From Solimonas variicoloris DSM 15731 (GTDB lineage: Bacteria; Pseudomonadota; Gammaproteobacteria; Nevskiales; Nevskiaceae): DNA of 64,000 nt. The notes under the pieces were generated by a model. The model searched no databases. It was given only the letters and a program-made list of their open reading frames with translations, and was not told the DNA's origin. Below, piece by piece: positions 1 through 9,354 of the stretch. Location of the stretch: contig NZ_KB907929.1 of the NCBI RefSeq assembly GCF_000382285.1, forward strand, positions 1-64,000, in the 5' to 3' direction. How positions within the stretch are numbered: position 1 is the stretch's first letter; the number at the start of each line of letters is the position of its first letter. Position numbers and translations under genes: made by a program.

Positions 1-161
1 AGGCCTTCGATCGGGCGTCCCTGCCGGTCCTGACGGGCAAAGCACGGCGCCAGCGCCGATTCGATCTCGGCCCACGGCATGCGGGTTGCCAATACCGCGA
101 GCGGGTGACGCAGATCGATCATCGCATCCAGCCGGGCGCGGAAAAAGTCCGGGGTGGTCAT
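1..161 (-). CDS. IS5-type transposase, N-terminal part (runs off the left edge)
   Basis: This is the first 53 residues of a DDE transposase read leftward out of the window. The start is ATG at 161-159. The N-terminus MTTPDFFRARLDAMIDLRHP, followed by a stretch resembling PLAVLATRMPWAEIE, is typical of IS5-family transposases, in which this N-terminal domain (DUF772-like) precedes the catalytic DDE core. The catalytic part is not visible. The gene points away from the efflux genes and its upstream side abuts an interrupted adaptor gene, so the element appears to have inserted there. Assignment to a named IS would need the missing part. Confidence 0.8.
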   Translation of the reverse strand, partial: MTTPDFFRARLDAMIDLRHPLAVLATRMPWAEIESALAPCFARQDRQGRPIEG

Positions 162-272
162 TGAAAACCTGCGCTCCAAATCTTCCAGAAAGTGAATGCG
201 ATTGCACTGGAAACTGGAGGATTCGGCAAGGCCTCAAGGGTGCTCAGCCCGCGCCGGGTAAGGGGCGGGCGG
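1..272 (-). mobile_element. End of an IS5-like insertion sequence
   Basis: The transposase start, about 110 bp of non-coding 5' sequence, and an abrupt change into an in-frame RND adaptor C-terminus mark one end of an insertion sequence. The exact junction is not resolved. It probably lies between about 255 and 278, where GGGTTGTTCAGG could be part of the terminal inverted repeat. The other end and any target duplication lie outside the window. Confidence 0.65.
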
Positions 273-461
273 GTTGTTCAGGGCCGACTCGTTACTGTCG
301 GTCCGACGCGTGGCGACCAGATCGCGATCCTCAAGGGCCTGAAGGCGGGCGACGAAGTCGTCACCAGCGGCCAGCTCAAGCTGAAGACCGGCACGGCGGT
401 GACCATCGACAACAAGGTGCAGCCGCTGAACGAGGCCGATCCGCGGCCGACCGAAGAATGA
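272..461 (+). pseudogene. RND efflux periplasmic adaptor, C-terminal remnant
   Basis: This is the last roughly 63 codons of a membrane-fusion (AcrA/HlyD-type) adaptor, ending at a TGA at 459-461, 22 bp before the RND permease start. The visible segment contains GPTRGDQIAILKGLKAGDEV and TSGQLKLKTG, which match the C-terminal membrane-proximal domain of RND adaptors. Upstream of about 270 the frame runs into IS sequence with no adaptor-like residues, so the gene has lost its natural 5' end here. The adaptor would bridge the inner-membrane pump to an outer-membrane channel. Whether an intact 5' part lies on the other side of the IS cannot be seen. Confidence 0.75.
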
Positions 462-483
462 AGGGGCGGCCCGGGGCGCAGCC

Positions 484-3400
484 ATGAAATTCACAGACAT
501 CTTCATCCGCAATCCGGTCCTGGCGACCGTGGTGAGCCTGCTGATCCTCGTGCTCGGCCTGCGCGCGCTCGCGCAGCTGCCGGTGCGCGAGTTCCCGCAG
601 TCGGAAATCGCCACGGTCACGGTGACCACGCAGTACTACGGCGCCAACTCCGACGTCATCGCCGGCTTCATCACCACGCCGCTGGAGGCGGCGATCGCGC
701 AGGCGCAGGGCATCGACTACATGAGCTCGACGAGCCTGGCCGGCACCAGCACGATCACCGCCAGCCTGCAGCTCAACTACGACTCGAACCGCGCGCTGAC
801 CGAGATCAGCGCCAAGGTCAACTCGGTGCTGAACCAGCTGCCGCCGCAGTCGCAGCAGCCGGTCATCACCGTGTCGACCGGCGAATCGACCGACTCGATG
901 TATCTCGGCTTCTCCAGCGAGACGCTGCCGGGCAACAAGATCACCGACTACCTGATCCGCGTCGTCAAGCCGAAGCTGCAGACGATTCCCGGCGTGCAGC
1001 TGGCCGAGATCCTCGGCGAGCGGCAGTTCGCGCTGCGCGCCTGGCTCGATCCCGACAAGCTCGCCGCGCACGGCCTGACCGCGCAGGACATCTACACGGC
1101 GCTGTCGGCCAACAACTACATCTCGGCGCTCGGCAGCACCAAGGGCCAGATGGTGACGGTCGACATCACCGCCGGCACCGATCTGCACACCGTCGAGGAA
1201 TTCAAGCAGCTCGTCGTCAAGCAGAGCGGCATCTCGGTGGTGCGGCTGCAGGACGTCGCCAACGTCACGCTCGGCGCCGAGCAGTACGACTTCGACGCGC
1301 TGATGGACGACCGGCAGGCCGTGTTCGTCGGCATCAAGGTCGCGCCCGAAGCCAACGTACTGGAAGTGATCAAGAAGGTCCGCGACGCGTTCCCGGACAT
1401 CCAGGCGCAGCTGCCGGCCGGCATCAACGGCAAGATCAACTACGACGCCACCGACTACATCAACAACGCCATCGACGAGGTCATCAAGACGCTGATCGAG
1501 GCGCTGGTGATCGTCACGCTGGTGATCTTCCTGTTCCTCGGCGCGCCGCGCTCGGTGCTGATTCCGGCGCTGGCGATTCCGCTGTCACTGATCGGCGGCT
1601 TCTTCATCATGCTGGTGCTCGGCTACTCGATCAATCTGCTGACGCTGCTGGCGCTGGTGCTGGCGATCGGCCTGGTCGTCGACGACGCGATCATCGTCGT
1701 CGAGAACGTCGACCGCCATCTGAAGGAAGGCAAGACGCCGATGCAGGCGGCGCTGATCGGCGCGCGCGAACTCGCCGGTCCGATCATCGCGATCTCGGTG
1801 GTGCTGATCGCGGTCTACGTGCCGATCGGCTTCCAGGGCGGCCTGACCGGCTCGCTGTTCTCGGAGTTCGCGTTCACGCTGGCCGGCGCCGTCGGCGTGT
1901 CGGCGGTGGTGGCGCTGACCCTGTCGCCGATGCTGGCCTCGCGCTTCCTCAAGCAGGAGCATCAGGAGAGCCGGCTGGTCAAGCTGATCGACCGCAACTT
2001 CGAGTGGGCGCGCGGCCGCTACGAGCGCATGCTCGGCGCGATTCTCAAGGGCTGGCCGGCGGTGGTGACGTTCGGCTTCATCATCATCGCCCTGATCTTC
2101 GTGATGGTGAAGATGTCGCAGCAGGAGCTGGCGCCGGAGGAAGATCAGAGCTTCATGATCGTCTACGGCTACTCGCTGCCGAACGCCTCGACGCAGCAGA
2201 TGCGCGGGTACAGCAAGCAGATCTACGACATCATCGCCTCGCATCCGGAGCACCAGCAGGTGTTCCAGTTCACCGGCGTCAACGGCCAGAACACGACGCT
2301 CTCCGGCATCATCCTCAAGCCCTGGGACCAGCGCGAGATGACCGCCGGCCAGCTGCAGCCGATCCTGCAGAACGAGGTCAACGGCGTCGCCGGCGCGACC
2401 GTGTACGCGTCGCTGCCGCCGCCGCTGCCGGTCGGCACCGGCGGCGTCAACACGCCGGTCGCCTTCGTGCTCGGCACGACCGAGCCGTTCGCCAACCTCG
2501 ACGAGGTCGCGCAGCGCATCCTCGCCAAGGCCCAGGCCAGCGGCAAGTTCTTCTACATCGATACCGATCTGAAGATCGACAAGCCGCAGGTGACGGTCAA
2601 TGTCGACCGCAACAAGGTGGCGGCGCTGGGCCTGACGATGCAGGACGTCGGCAGCGCGCTCGGCGCCATGCTCGGCGGTGGCTACGTCAACTACTTCAGC
2701 ATCTCGGGACGTTCGTACAAGGTCATCCCGCAGGTCCAGCAGTTCGACCGCATCAATCCGGAGCAGTTGAAGGACTACTACATCCGTACCGCCAGCGGCG
2801 CGGTGGTCCCGGCGTCGACGGTGATCTCGATGAAGACCGAGGCGATCCCGACGCGCATCAGCCACTTCCAGCAGCTGAACTCGGCGACGTTCTCGGCGGT
2901 GCCGAACGCGTTCGCCGGCGTCACGCTCGGCGATGCGCTGACGTACCTGCGCGGCCTCGCCGACGAGATGGCGCCGCTCGGCTATACCGTCGACTACGCC
3001 GGCCAGTCGCGCCAGTACATGCAGGAGTCGAGCTCGTTCGCGCTGACCTTCGCGTTCGCCGTCATCATCATCTTCCTGGCGCTCGCCGCGCAGTTCGGCA
3101 GCTTCCGCGATCCGCTGATCGTGATGATGTCGGTGCCGATGGCGATCTTCGGCGCGATGGTGTTCATCTTCTGGGGCGTCAAGAAGGCGACGCTGAACAT
3201 CTACACGGAAGTCGGTCTCGTCACCCTGATCGGCCTGATCGCCAAGCACGGCATCCTGATCGTGCAGTTCGCCAACGACGAGCAGAAGGCCGGCCGCTCG
3301 AAGTGGGACGCGGTGACGGCCGCGGCCGGCATCCGCCTGCGTCCGATCCTGATGACGACGGCGGCGATGGTGCTGTCGGTCGTGCCGCTGGTGATCGCCA

Positions 3401-3588
3401 CCGGCGCCGGCGCCGTCGGCCGCAACCACATGGGTCTGGTGATCTTCGCCGGCATCTCGATCGGCACGCTGTTCACGCTGTTCGTGGTGCCGGCGATGTA
3501 CCTGTGGCTCGCCGCCGAGCATCGCCAGAAGGAAGTCGGCGCCGACGAGGACGTCGACGCGGTCCATCCGGCACCCGGCGTGCCCTGA
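484..3588 (+). CDS. RND multidrug efflux permease (HAE-1 family, MexW/MuxB-like)
   Basis: This is a 1034-residue inner-membrane proton/drug antiporter of normal family length. The first transmembrane helix is at about residues 10-30, followed by the large periplasmic porter domain (STGESTDSMYLGF). The TM4 proton-relay pair is D400/D401 in GLVVDDAIIVVENV, and the TM10 lysine is about K921 in LIGLIAKHGILIV. These correspond to D407/D408 and K940 of AcrB, so the pump looks catalytically intact. It follows the truncated adaptor by 22 bp and would normally be co-transcribed with it. The upstream IS may remove its promoter or supply a new one. A strong terminator follows. The substrate cannot be predicted. 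Confidence 0.93.
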   Translation: MKFTDIFIRNPVLATVVSLLILVLGLRALAQLPVREFPQSEIATVTVTTQYYGANSDVIAGFITTPLEAAIAQAQGIDYMSSTSLAGTSTITASLQLNYDSNRALTEISAKVNSVLNQLPPQSQQPVITVSTGESTDSMYLGFSSETLPGNKITDYLIRVVKPKLQTIPGVQLAEILGERQFALRAWLDPDKLAAHGLTAQDIYTALSANNYISALGSTKGQMVTVDITAGTDLHTVEEFKQLVVKQSGISVVRLQDVANVTLGAEQYDFDALMDDRQAVFVGIKVAPEANVLEVIKKVRDAFPDIQAQLPAGINGKINYDATDYINNAIDEVIKTLIEALVIVTLVIFLFLGAPRSVLIPALAIPLSLIGGFFIMLVLGYSINLLTLLALVLAIGLVVDDAIIVVENVDRHLKEGKTPMQAALIGARELAGPIIAISVVLIAVYVPIGFQGGLTGSLFSEFAFTLAGAVGVSAVVALTLSPMLASRFLKQEHQESRLVKLIDRNFEWARGRYERMLGAILKGWPAVVTFGFIIIALIFVMVKMSQQELAPEEDQSFMIVYGYSLPNASTQQMRGYSKQIYDIIASHPEHQQVFQFTGVNGQNTTLSGIILKPWDQREMTAGQLQPILQNEVNGVAGATVYASLPPPLPVGTGGVNTPVAFVLGTTEPFANLDEVAQRILAKAQASGKFFYIDTDLKIDKPQVTVNVDRNKVAALGLTMQDVGSALGAMLGGGYVNYFSISGRSYKVIPQVQQFDRINPEQLKDYYIRTASGAVVPASTVISMKTEAIPTRISHFQQLNSATFSAVPNAFAGVTLGDALTYLRGLADEMAPLGYTVDYAGQSRQYMQESSSFALTFAFAVIIIFLALAAQFGSFRDPLIVMMSVPMAIFGAMVFIFWGVKKATLNIYTEVGLVTLIGLIAKHGILIVQFANDEQKAGRSKWDAVTAAAGIRLRPILMTTAAMVLSVVPLVIATGAGAVGRNHMGLVIFAGISIGTLFTLFVVPAMYLWLAAEHRQKEVGADEDVDAVHPAPGVP

Positions 3589-3616
3589 GGCGCGCCGCGC
3601 TCTCGCGTCGGATCTG

Positions 3617-3644
3617 GCCCCGCGGCTCGCCGCGGGGCTTTTTT
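3617..3644 (+). terminator. Rho-independent terminator after the RND permease
   Basis: A perfect 9-bp stem GCCCCGCGG / CCGCGGGGC with a CTCG loop is followed directly by TTTTTT. It lies 28 bp after the permease stop and separates that gene from fabH. Confidence 0.92.
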
Positions 3645-3734
3645 CGTTTGGCCCGCGCGCCGCGCTAAGATGGCGGACCGGCCGCAACGCACGGCCCCCG
3701 GACGACAAGTCCTCATATCCCCTGCGAGAAAGAG

Positions 3735-4694
3735 ATGGCGTATTCCCGTATCGTCGGTACCGGCAGCTACCTGCCTGCCCAGGCCCTGAGCAACCAGGAG
3801 CTGGAGAGCCGCATCGACACCAGCGACGAGTGGATCTTCTCGCGCACCGGCATCCGCAGCCGCCACGTCGCGGCGCCGGACGAAAAGACCTCGGATCTCG
3901 CGCTGAACGCCGCGCGCCAGGCGCTCGACGCCGCCGGCATCGAAGCCGCCGAGGTCGATCTGATCGTCGTCGCGACGACGACGCCGGACATGATGTTCCC
4001 GTCGACCGCGGCGCTGCTGCAGCACAAGCTCGGCATCAAGGGCTGCGCCGCGCTCGACGTGCAGGCGGTCTGCACCGGCTTCGTCTACGCGCTCGCGATC
4101 GCCGACAAGTTCGTCTCCAGCGGCCAGAGCAAGTGCGCGCTGGTCGTCGGCGCCGAGGTGTTCTCGCGCCTGCTCGACTGGAGCGACCGGCGCACCTGCG
4201 TGCTGTTCGGCGACGGCGCCGGCGCGGTGGTGCTCAAGCGCAGCGACACGCCGGGCATTCTGTCGACGCATCTGCACGCCGACGGCAGCCAGAGCGGCAT
4301 CCTCAACGTGCCGGGCTCGGTCCACAACGGCGAGATCCAGGGCCGCGCCTTCGTCTACATGGACGGTCCGGCAGTGTTCAAGTTCGCGGTCAAGGTGCTC
4401 GACGAGGTCTGCCGCGAGGCGCTCGACGCCAACGGCCTGAAGGGCAGCGACCTCGACTGGCTGGTGCCGCACCAGGCCAACATCCGCATCATCCAGGCCA
4501 CCGCCGACAAGCTCGGTCTGCCGCGCGAGCGCATCGTCACCACGGTCGAGCAGCAGGGCAACACCTCCGCCGCCTCGGTGCCGCTGGCGCTCGACGCGGC
4601 GGTGCGCGACGGCCGCATCCAGCGCGGCCACAAGGTCATGCTCGAAGCGGTCGGCGGCGGCATGACCTGGGGCGCCGCGCTGCTGGTGTTCTGA
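3735..4694 (+). CDS. fabH: Beta-ketoacyl-ACP synthase III (FabH)
   Basis: This enzyme condenses acetyl-CoA (or another acyl-CoA) with malonyl-ACP to start type II fatty acid synthesis in the cytoplasm. At 319 residues it matches the E. coli enzyme (317). The Cys-His-Asn triad is complete: C113 in AVCTGF, H246 in VPHQANIR and N276 in QGNTSAAS. The start ATG has a purine-rich leader (AGAAAGAG). It stands alone here, without the usual plsX-fabD-fabG-acpP neighbours, so it may be a second FabH-type enzyme with different primer preference. That last point is inference. Confidence 0.93.
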   Translation: MAYSRIVGTGSYLPAQALSNQELESRIDTSDEWIFSRTGIRSRHVAAPDEKTSDLALNAARQALDAAGIEAAEVDLIVVATTTPDMMFPSTAALLQHKLGIKGCAALDVQAVCTGFVYALAIADKFVSSGQSKCALVVGAEVFSRLLDWSDRRTCVLFGDGAGAVVLKRSDTPGILSTHLHADGSQSGILNVPGSVHNGEIQGRAFVYMDGPAVFKFAVKVLDEVCREALDANGLKGSDLDWLVPHQANIRIIQATADKLGLPRERIVTTVEQQGNTSAASVPLALDAAVRDGRIQRGHKVMLEAVGGGMTWGAALLVF

Positions 4695-5262
4695 GCGCGA
4701 ATTCGCCTGCTGCGCGGGCCGATCTCGCGTCCCTCGTGCTCGCTGTGCACTAGTACCGCTGTGCGCGGCGAACGCGGCCTCGGCCCTGCTTGCAACGGCG
4801 ACTTTTCCGCGCGGTGAGCGGGATGTGGCCGGGCGCGGCGCGGCGCTTCGCGCGCGCCGCAAGAGTCCCGAAGAGTCCGTGCAGCCAGGCATCCAGCTGG
4901 AGCGCAGCGCCGCGCCGTTGCGTCGGCTCTTGCTTTTTTGGGGGCCCTGAGGGGCGCACCGAGCAGTGCAGCGCGCACAGGGGATGGCGTGCCAGGACGG
5001 CGCGACCAGTCGCCATCGCGACCGGGATGTCGCGTTGGCAACGACCCCGAACACGTGAGCAGCGCAGACTCCGCTCGCGTCAGCGAGCGGTGCGGCCCTC
5101 AGGGTATACTTTCTTTTGGCCGAAAGGCGAAATGAAAAGGCCGGATCCAGAAGCACGGCGCAAAGATGCGGCACGCGCGCAGGGCCGGGAACGCCGCTTT
5201 CGTCACGATGACGGTCCCGGGCCTGGTGGACTTCCGTTGCTGCGGACGACAAGCTCGGCGCC
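4695..5262. other. 568-bp intergenic stretch without a credible gene
   Basis: The gap lies between fabH and the end of prpR. Short reading frames cross it on both strands, but they have no good start signals and arginine/alanine-rich compositions typical of GC shadows. It contains an inverted-repeat element at 4945-5104 and, just right of it, TATACTTTCTTTTGGCCGAA. AT-rich TTTTCTTTTGGCC patches of this sort recur in intergenic repeats of Xanthomonadales-like genomes. That comparison is from memory and was not searched. Confidence 0.5.
4945..5104. repeat. 160-bp element bounded by 17-bp imperfect inverted repeats
   Basis: The left end CCCTGAGGGGCGCACCG (4945-4961) and the right end CGGTGCGGCCCTCAGGG (5088-5104) are inverted copies differing at one of 17 positions. 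Next to the right arm lies a perfect 8-bp hairpin CCGCTCGC-GTCA-GCGAGCGG (5071-5090). A T-run (TTTTTTG) touches the left arm and a TTTCTTTTGG run follows the right arm. There is no transposase inside, so a MITE-like or REP-like intergenic repeat is the simplest reading. Only one copy is present in this window. Confidence 0.55.
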
Positions 5263-6888
<1,626 letters not shown>

Positions 6889-6912
6889 TATGTTCCAAGT
6901 CGGCGTTCACGT

Positions 6913-6950
6913 GTTTCGTGAAACTCGAGATTGAAACATTGCGTGTTTCA
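6913..6950. promoter_or_regulatory. Probable PrpR operators (two GTTTC/GAAAC palindromes)
   Basis: Two inverted repeats lie side by side in the prpR-prpB gap. One is GTTTCGTGAAAC (6913-6924) and the other is TGAAACA-TTGCG-TGTTTCA (6932-6950), which is perfect over 7 bp per arm. They share the GTTTC/GAAAC half-site. They sit about 85-120 bp upstream of the sigma-54-like promoter, which is the right place for enhancer sites of a PrpR-type activator. Binding is inferred from position and symmetry. Confidence 0.7.
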
Positions 6951-7034
6951 TCGCGTCGTGGCGCCTTGTCCGGTGCTCGACGATATTTCTTTTCAATCAA
7001 AGAGCTATGAACGGTCTGGCAATTCGGGGCCGGC

Positions 7035-7050
7035 TGGCACGGCCCTTGAG
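7035..7050 (+). promoter_or_regulatory. Sigma-54-type promoter of the prpB operon
   Basis: TGGCACG-GCCC-TTGAG fits the -24/-12 consensus TGGCACG-N4-TTGCA except at the -12 GC, where GA is present. The -24 half is perfect and spacing is exact. It lies about 80 bp before prpB, downstream of the PrpR-like palindromes, and the linked activator is of the sigma-54 class. Confidence 0.7.
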
Positions 7051-7128
7051 TGCAAAGCGCCACCATTCACCGGTGGACGCCCCGGCCCTGCGCCGCGCTG
7101 TTCGTCCGCCGATCACTGAGGAGCCGTC

Positions 7129-8013
7129 ATGACGTCTTCCGCCGGTGCGCGTTTCCGCGCCGCCCTTGCTGCCGAAAAGCCCTTGCAGGTCATCGGTGCC
7201 ATCAATGCCAACCACGCGCTGCTCGCGCAGCGCGCCGGCTTCAAGGCCATCTATCTGTCGGGCGGCGGCGTCGCCGCCGGTTCGCTGGGCCTGCCGGACC
7301 TCGGCATCAACACCATGGACGACGTGCTCACCGACGTCCGTCGCATCACCGACGTCTGCGAGCTGCCGCTGCTGGTCGACATCGATACCGGCTTCGGTCC
7401 TTCGGCGTTCAACATCGAGCGCACGATCAAGAGCCTGATCAAGGCCGGCGCCGCCGCCTGCCACATCGAGGACCAGGTCGGCGCCAAGCGCTGCGGTCAT
7501 CGTCCCGGCAAGGAAATCGTCTCGCAGGGCGAGATGGTCGACCGCGTCAAGGCCGCCGCCGATGCCAAGACCGATCCGGACTTCTTCCTGATCGCCCGCA
7601 CCGACGCGATCCAGGCCGAAGGCGTCGACGCCGCGCTCGAACGCGCGATCGCCTGCGTCGAGGCCGGCGCCGACGCGATCTTCGCCGAAGCCGCCTACGA
7701 TCTGCCGACGTACAAGAAGTTCGTCGATGCGCTGAAGGTGCCGGTGCTCGCCAACATCACCGAATTCGGCGCCACGCCGCTGTTCTCGCGCGACGAGCTG
7801 GCCTCGGTCGGCGTCGGCATCCAGCTGTACCCGCTGTCGGCGTTCCGCGCCGCCAACAAGGCCGCCGAGGCGGTCTACACCTCGATCCGCCAGAACGGTC
7901 ACCAGAAGGACGTGCTCGATCTCATGCAGACGCGCGCCGAGCTCTACGACCGCATCGGCTATCACGCTTTCGAGCAGAAGCTCGACGCACTGTTCGCCGC
8001 CAAGAAGAAGTAA
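7129..8013 (+). CDS. prpB: 2-methylisocitrate lyase
   Basis: PrpB splits 2-methylisocitrate into succinate and pyruvate, the last step of the cytoplasmic 2-methylcitrate cycle. The protein is 294 residues, the usual length. It has the isocitrate-lyase-superfamily signature K120-R-C122-G-H124 with the catalytic cysteine, and the metal-binding DID (84-86) in [10 protein letters not shown]. The ATG is preceded by GAGGAG (about 7116-7121) at good spacing. It is the first gene of the operon, 36 bp ahead of prpC, and is expected to be activated by PrpR with sigma-54. Confidence 0.97.
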   Translation: MTSSAGARFRAALAAEKPLQVIGAINANHALLAQRAGFKAIYLSGGGVAAGSLGLPDLGINTMDDVLTDVRRITDVCELPLLVDIDTGFGPSAFNIERTIKSLIKAGAAACHIEDQVGAKRCGHRPGKEIVSQGEMVDRVKAAADAKTDPDFFLIARTDAIQAEGVDAALERAIACVEAGADAIFAEAAYDLPTYKKFVDALKVPVLANITEFGATPLFSRDELASVGVGIQLYPLSAFRAANKAAEAVYTSIRQNGHQKDVLDLMQTRAELYDRIGYHAFEQKLDALFAAKKK

Positions 8014-8049
8014 GGCTGCGTCGCCCCACACAACAGGAGAGCATTCACG

Positions 8050-9207
8050 ATGAGCGAAACCACCGCTGCCCCGACCTTCAAGCCGAAGAAGTCCGTCGCG
8101 CTGTCCGGCACCGCCGCCGGCAACACCGCGCTGTGCACCGTCGGCCGTTCCGGCAACGACCTGCACTATCGCGGCTACGACATCCTCGATGTCGCCGCGC
8201 AGTGCGAATTCGAGGAAATCGCCCACCTGCTGGTGCACGGCAAGCTGCCGAACGTCGCCGAGCTGGCCGCCTACAAGGCCAAGCTGAAGTCGCTGCGCGG
8301 CCTGCCGGCCGCCGTGAAGACTGCGCTCGAACAGCTGCCGCCGTCGGCGCATCCGATGGACGTCATGCGCACCGGCGTCTCGGTGCTCGGCTGCGTCAAG
8401 CCGGAGAAGGATGACCACAATCATCCGGGCGCGCGCGACATCGCCGACAAGCTGATGGCCTCGCTCGGCTCGATGCTGCTGTACTGGTACCACTACGCCT
8501 ACAACGGCAAGGTCATCGACGTCGAAACCGACGACGACTCGATCGGCGGTCACTTCCTGCACCTGCTGCACGGCGTCAAGCCGCCGGAGAGCTGGGTCAA
8601 GGCGATGCACACCTCGCTGGTGCTGTACGCCGAACACGAGTTCAACGCCTCGACCTTCACCTGCCGCGTCGTCGCCGGCACCGGCTCCGACATGTACTCG
8701 GCGATCTGCGGCGGCATCGGCGCGCTGCGCGGCCCGAAGCACGGCGGCGCCAACGAAGTCGCGTTCGAGATCCAGAAGCGCTACGACAATCCGGACGAAG
8801 CGGAAGCCGACATCAAGGCCCGCGTCGAGAAGAAGGAAGTCGTCATCGGCTTCGGCCACCCGGTCTACACGATCGCCGACCCGCGCAACAAGGTCATCAA
8901 GGAAGTCGCGCGCGATCTGTCCAAGGAAGCGGGCAGCATGAAGATGTTCGACATCGCCGAGCGTCTGGAAACGGTGATGTGGGACATCAAGAAGATGTTC
9001 CCGAACCTCGACTGGTTCAGCGCCGTCAGCTATCACATGATGGGCGTGCCGACCGACATGTTCACGCCGCTGTTCGTCATCGCCCGCACCTCGGGCTGGA
9101 GCGCGCACATCATCGAGCAGCGCATCGACGGCAAGATCATCCGTCCGTCCGCCAACTACGTCGGCCCGGAAGATCTCAAGTTCGTGCCGCTGAAGGACAG
9201 AAAGTAG
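8050..9207 (+). CDS. prpC: 2-methylcitrate synthase
   Basis: PrpC condenses propionyl-CoA with oxaloacetate to 2-methylcitrate. The 385-residue protein has citrate-synthase-family hallmarks: [18 protein letters not shown] (catalytic His region) and GFGHPVYT, with a C-terminal [11 protein letters not shown] segment. The N-terminus ([20 protein letters not shown]) is of the PrpC type rather than the longer GltA type. The Shine-Dalgarno sequence is CAGGAGAG. It lies 36 bp after prpB and is followed by a 147-bp gap with two hairpins before acnD. Confidence 0.96.
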   Translation: MSETTAAPTFKPKKSVALSGTAAGNTALCTVGRSGNDLHYRGYDILDVAAQCEFEEIAHLLVHGKLPNVAELAAYKAKLKSLRGLPAAVKTALEQLPPSAHPMDVMRTGVSVLGCVKPEKDDHNHPGARDIADKLMASLGSMLLYWYHYAYNGKVIDVETDDDSIGGHFLHLLHGVKPPESWVKAMHTSLVLYAEHEFNASTFTCRVVAGTGSDMYSAICGGIGALRGPKHGGANEVAFEIQKRYDNPDEAEADIKARVEKKEVVIGFGHPVYTIADPRNKVIKEVARDLSKEAGSMKMFDIAERLETVMWDIKKMFPNLDWFSAVSYHMMGVPTDMFTPLFVIARTSGWSAHIIEQRIDGKIIRPSANYVGPEDLKFVPLKDRK

Positions 9208-9229
9208 CGCTGCGAGTAGCGTGGCGGGC

Positions 9230-9303
9230 CCCCACGCGAAAGCGTGGGGATCCTAGCGTTACGAGTCAGCGCAATCGGCGTCTCGCGATAGCGAGGCGCC
9301 GAT
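9230..9303. other. Two GNRA-type hairpins between prpC and acnD
   Basis: The first hairpin is a perfect 8-bp stem CCCCACGC-GAAA-GCGTGGGG (9230-9249). The second is a 13-bp stem with one G-T pair around a GATA loop (9274-9303). No T-run follows either, so they look more like mRNA processing or stabilising structures inside the operon than terminators. Confidence 0.6.
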
Positions 9304-9354
9304 CGTTGCGAAACCATTGTCTTCTTCTGTTGCAGCCAGCGTTCAGTGCAAGCC

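Noticed and set aside
1585-3708. 707-residue - strand frame under the RND permease
   Set aside because: His/Arg/Asp-rich antisense shadow of a well-recognised efflux permease.
9230-9303. Operon-ending terminator after prpC
   Set aside because: Good stems but no T-run, and acnD follows in the same pathway.
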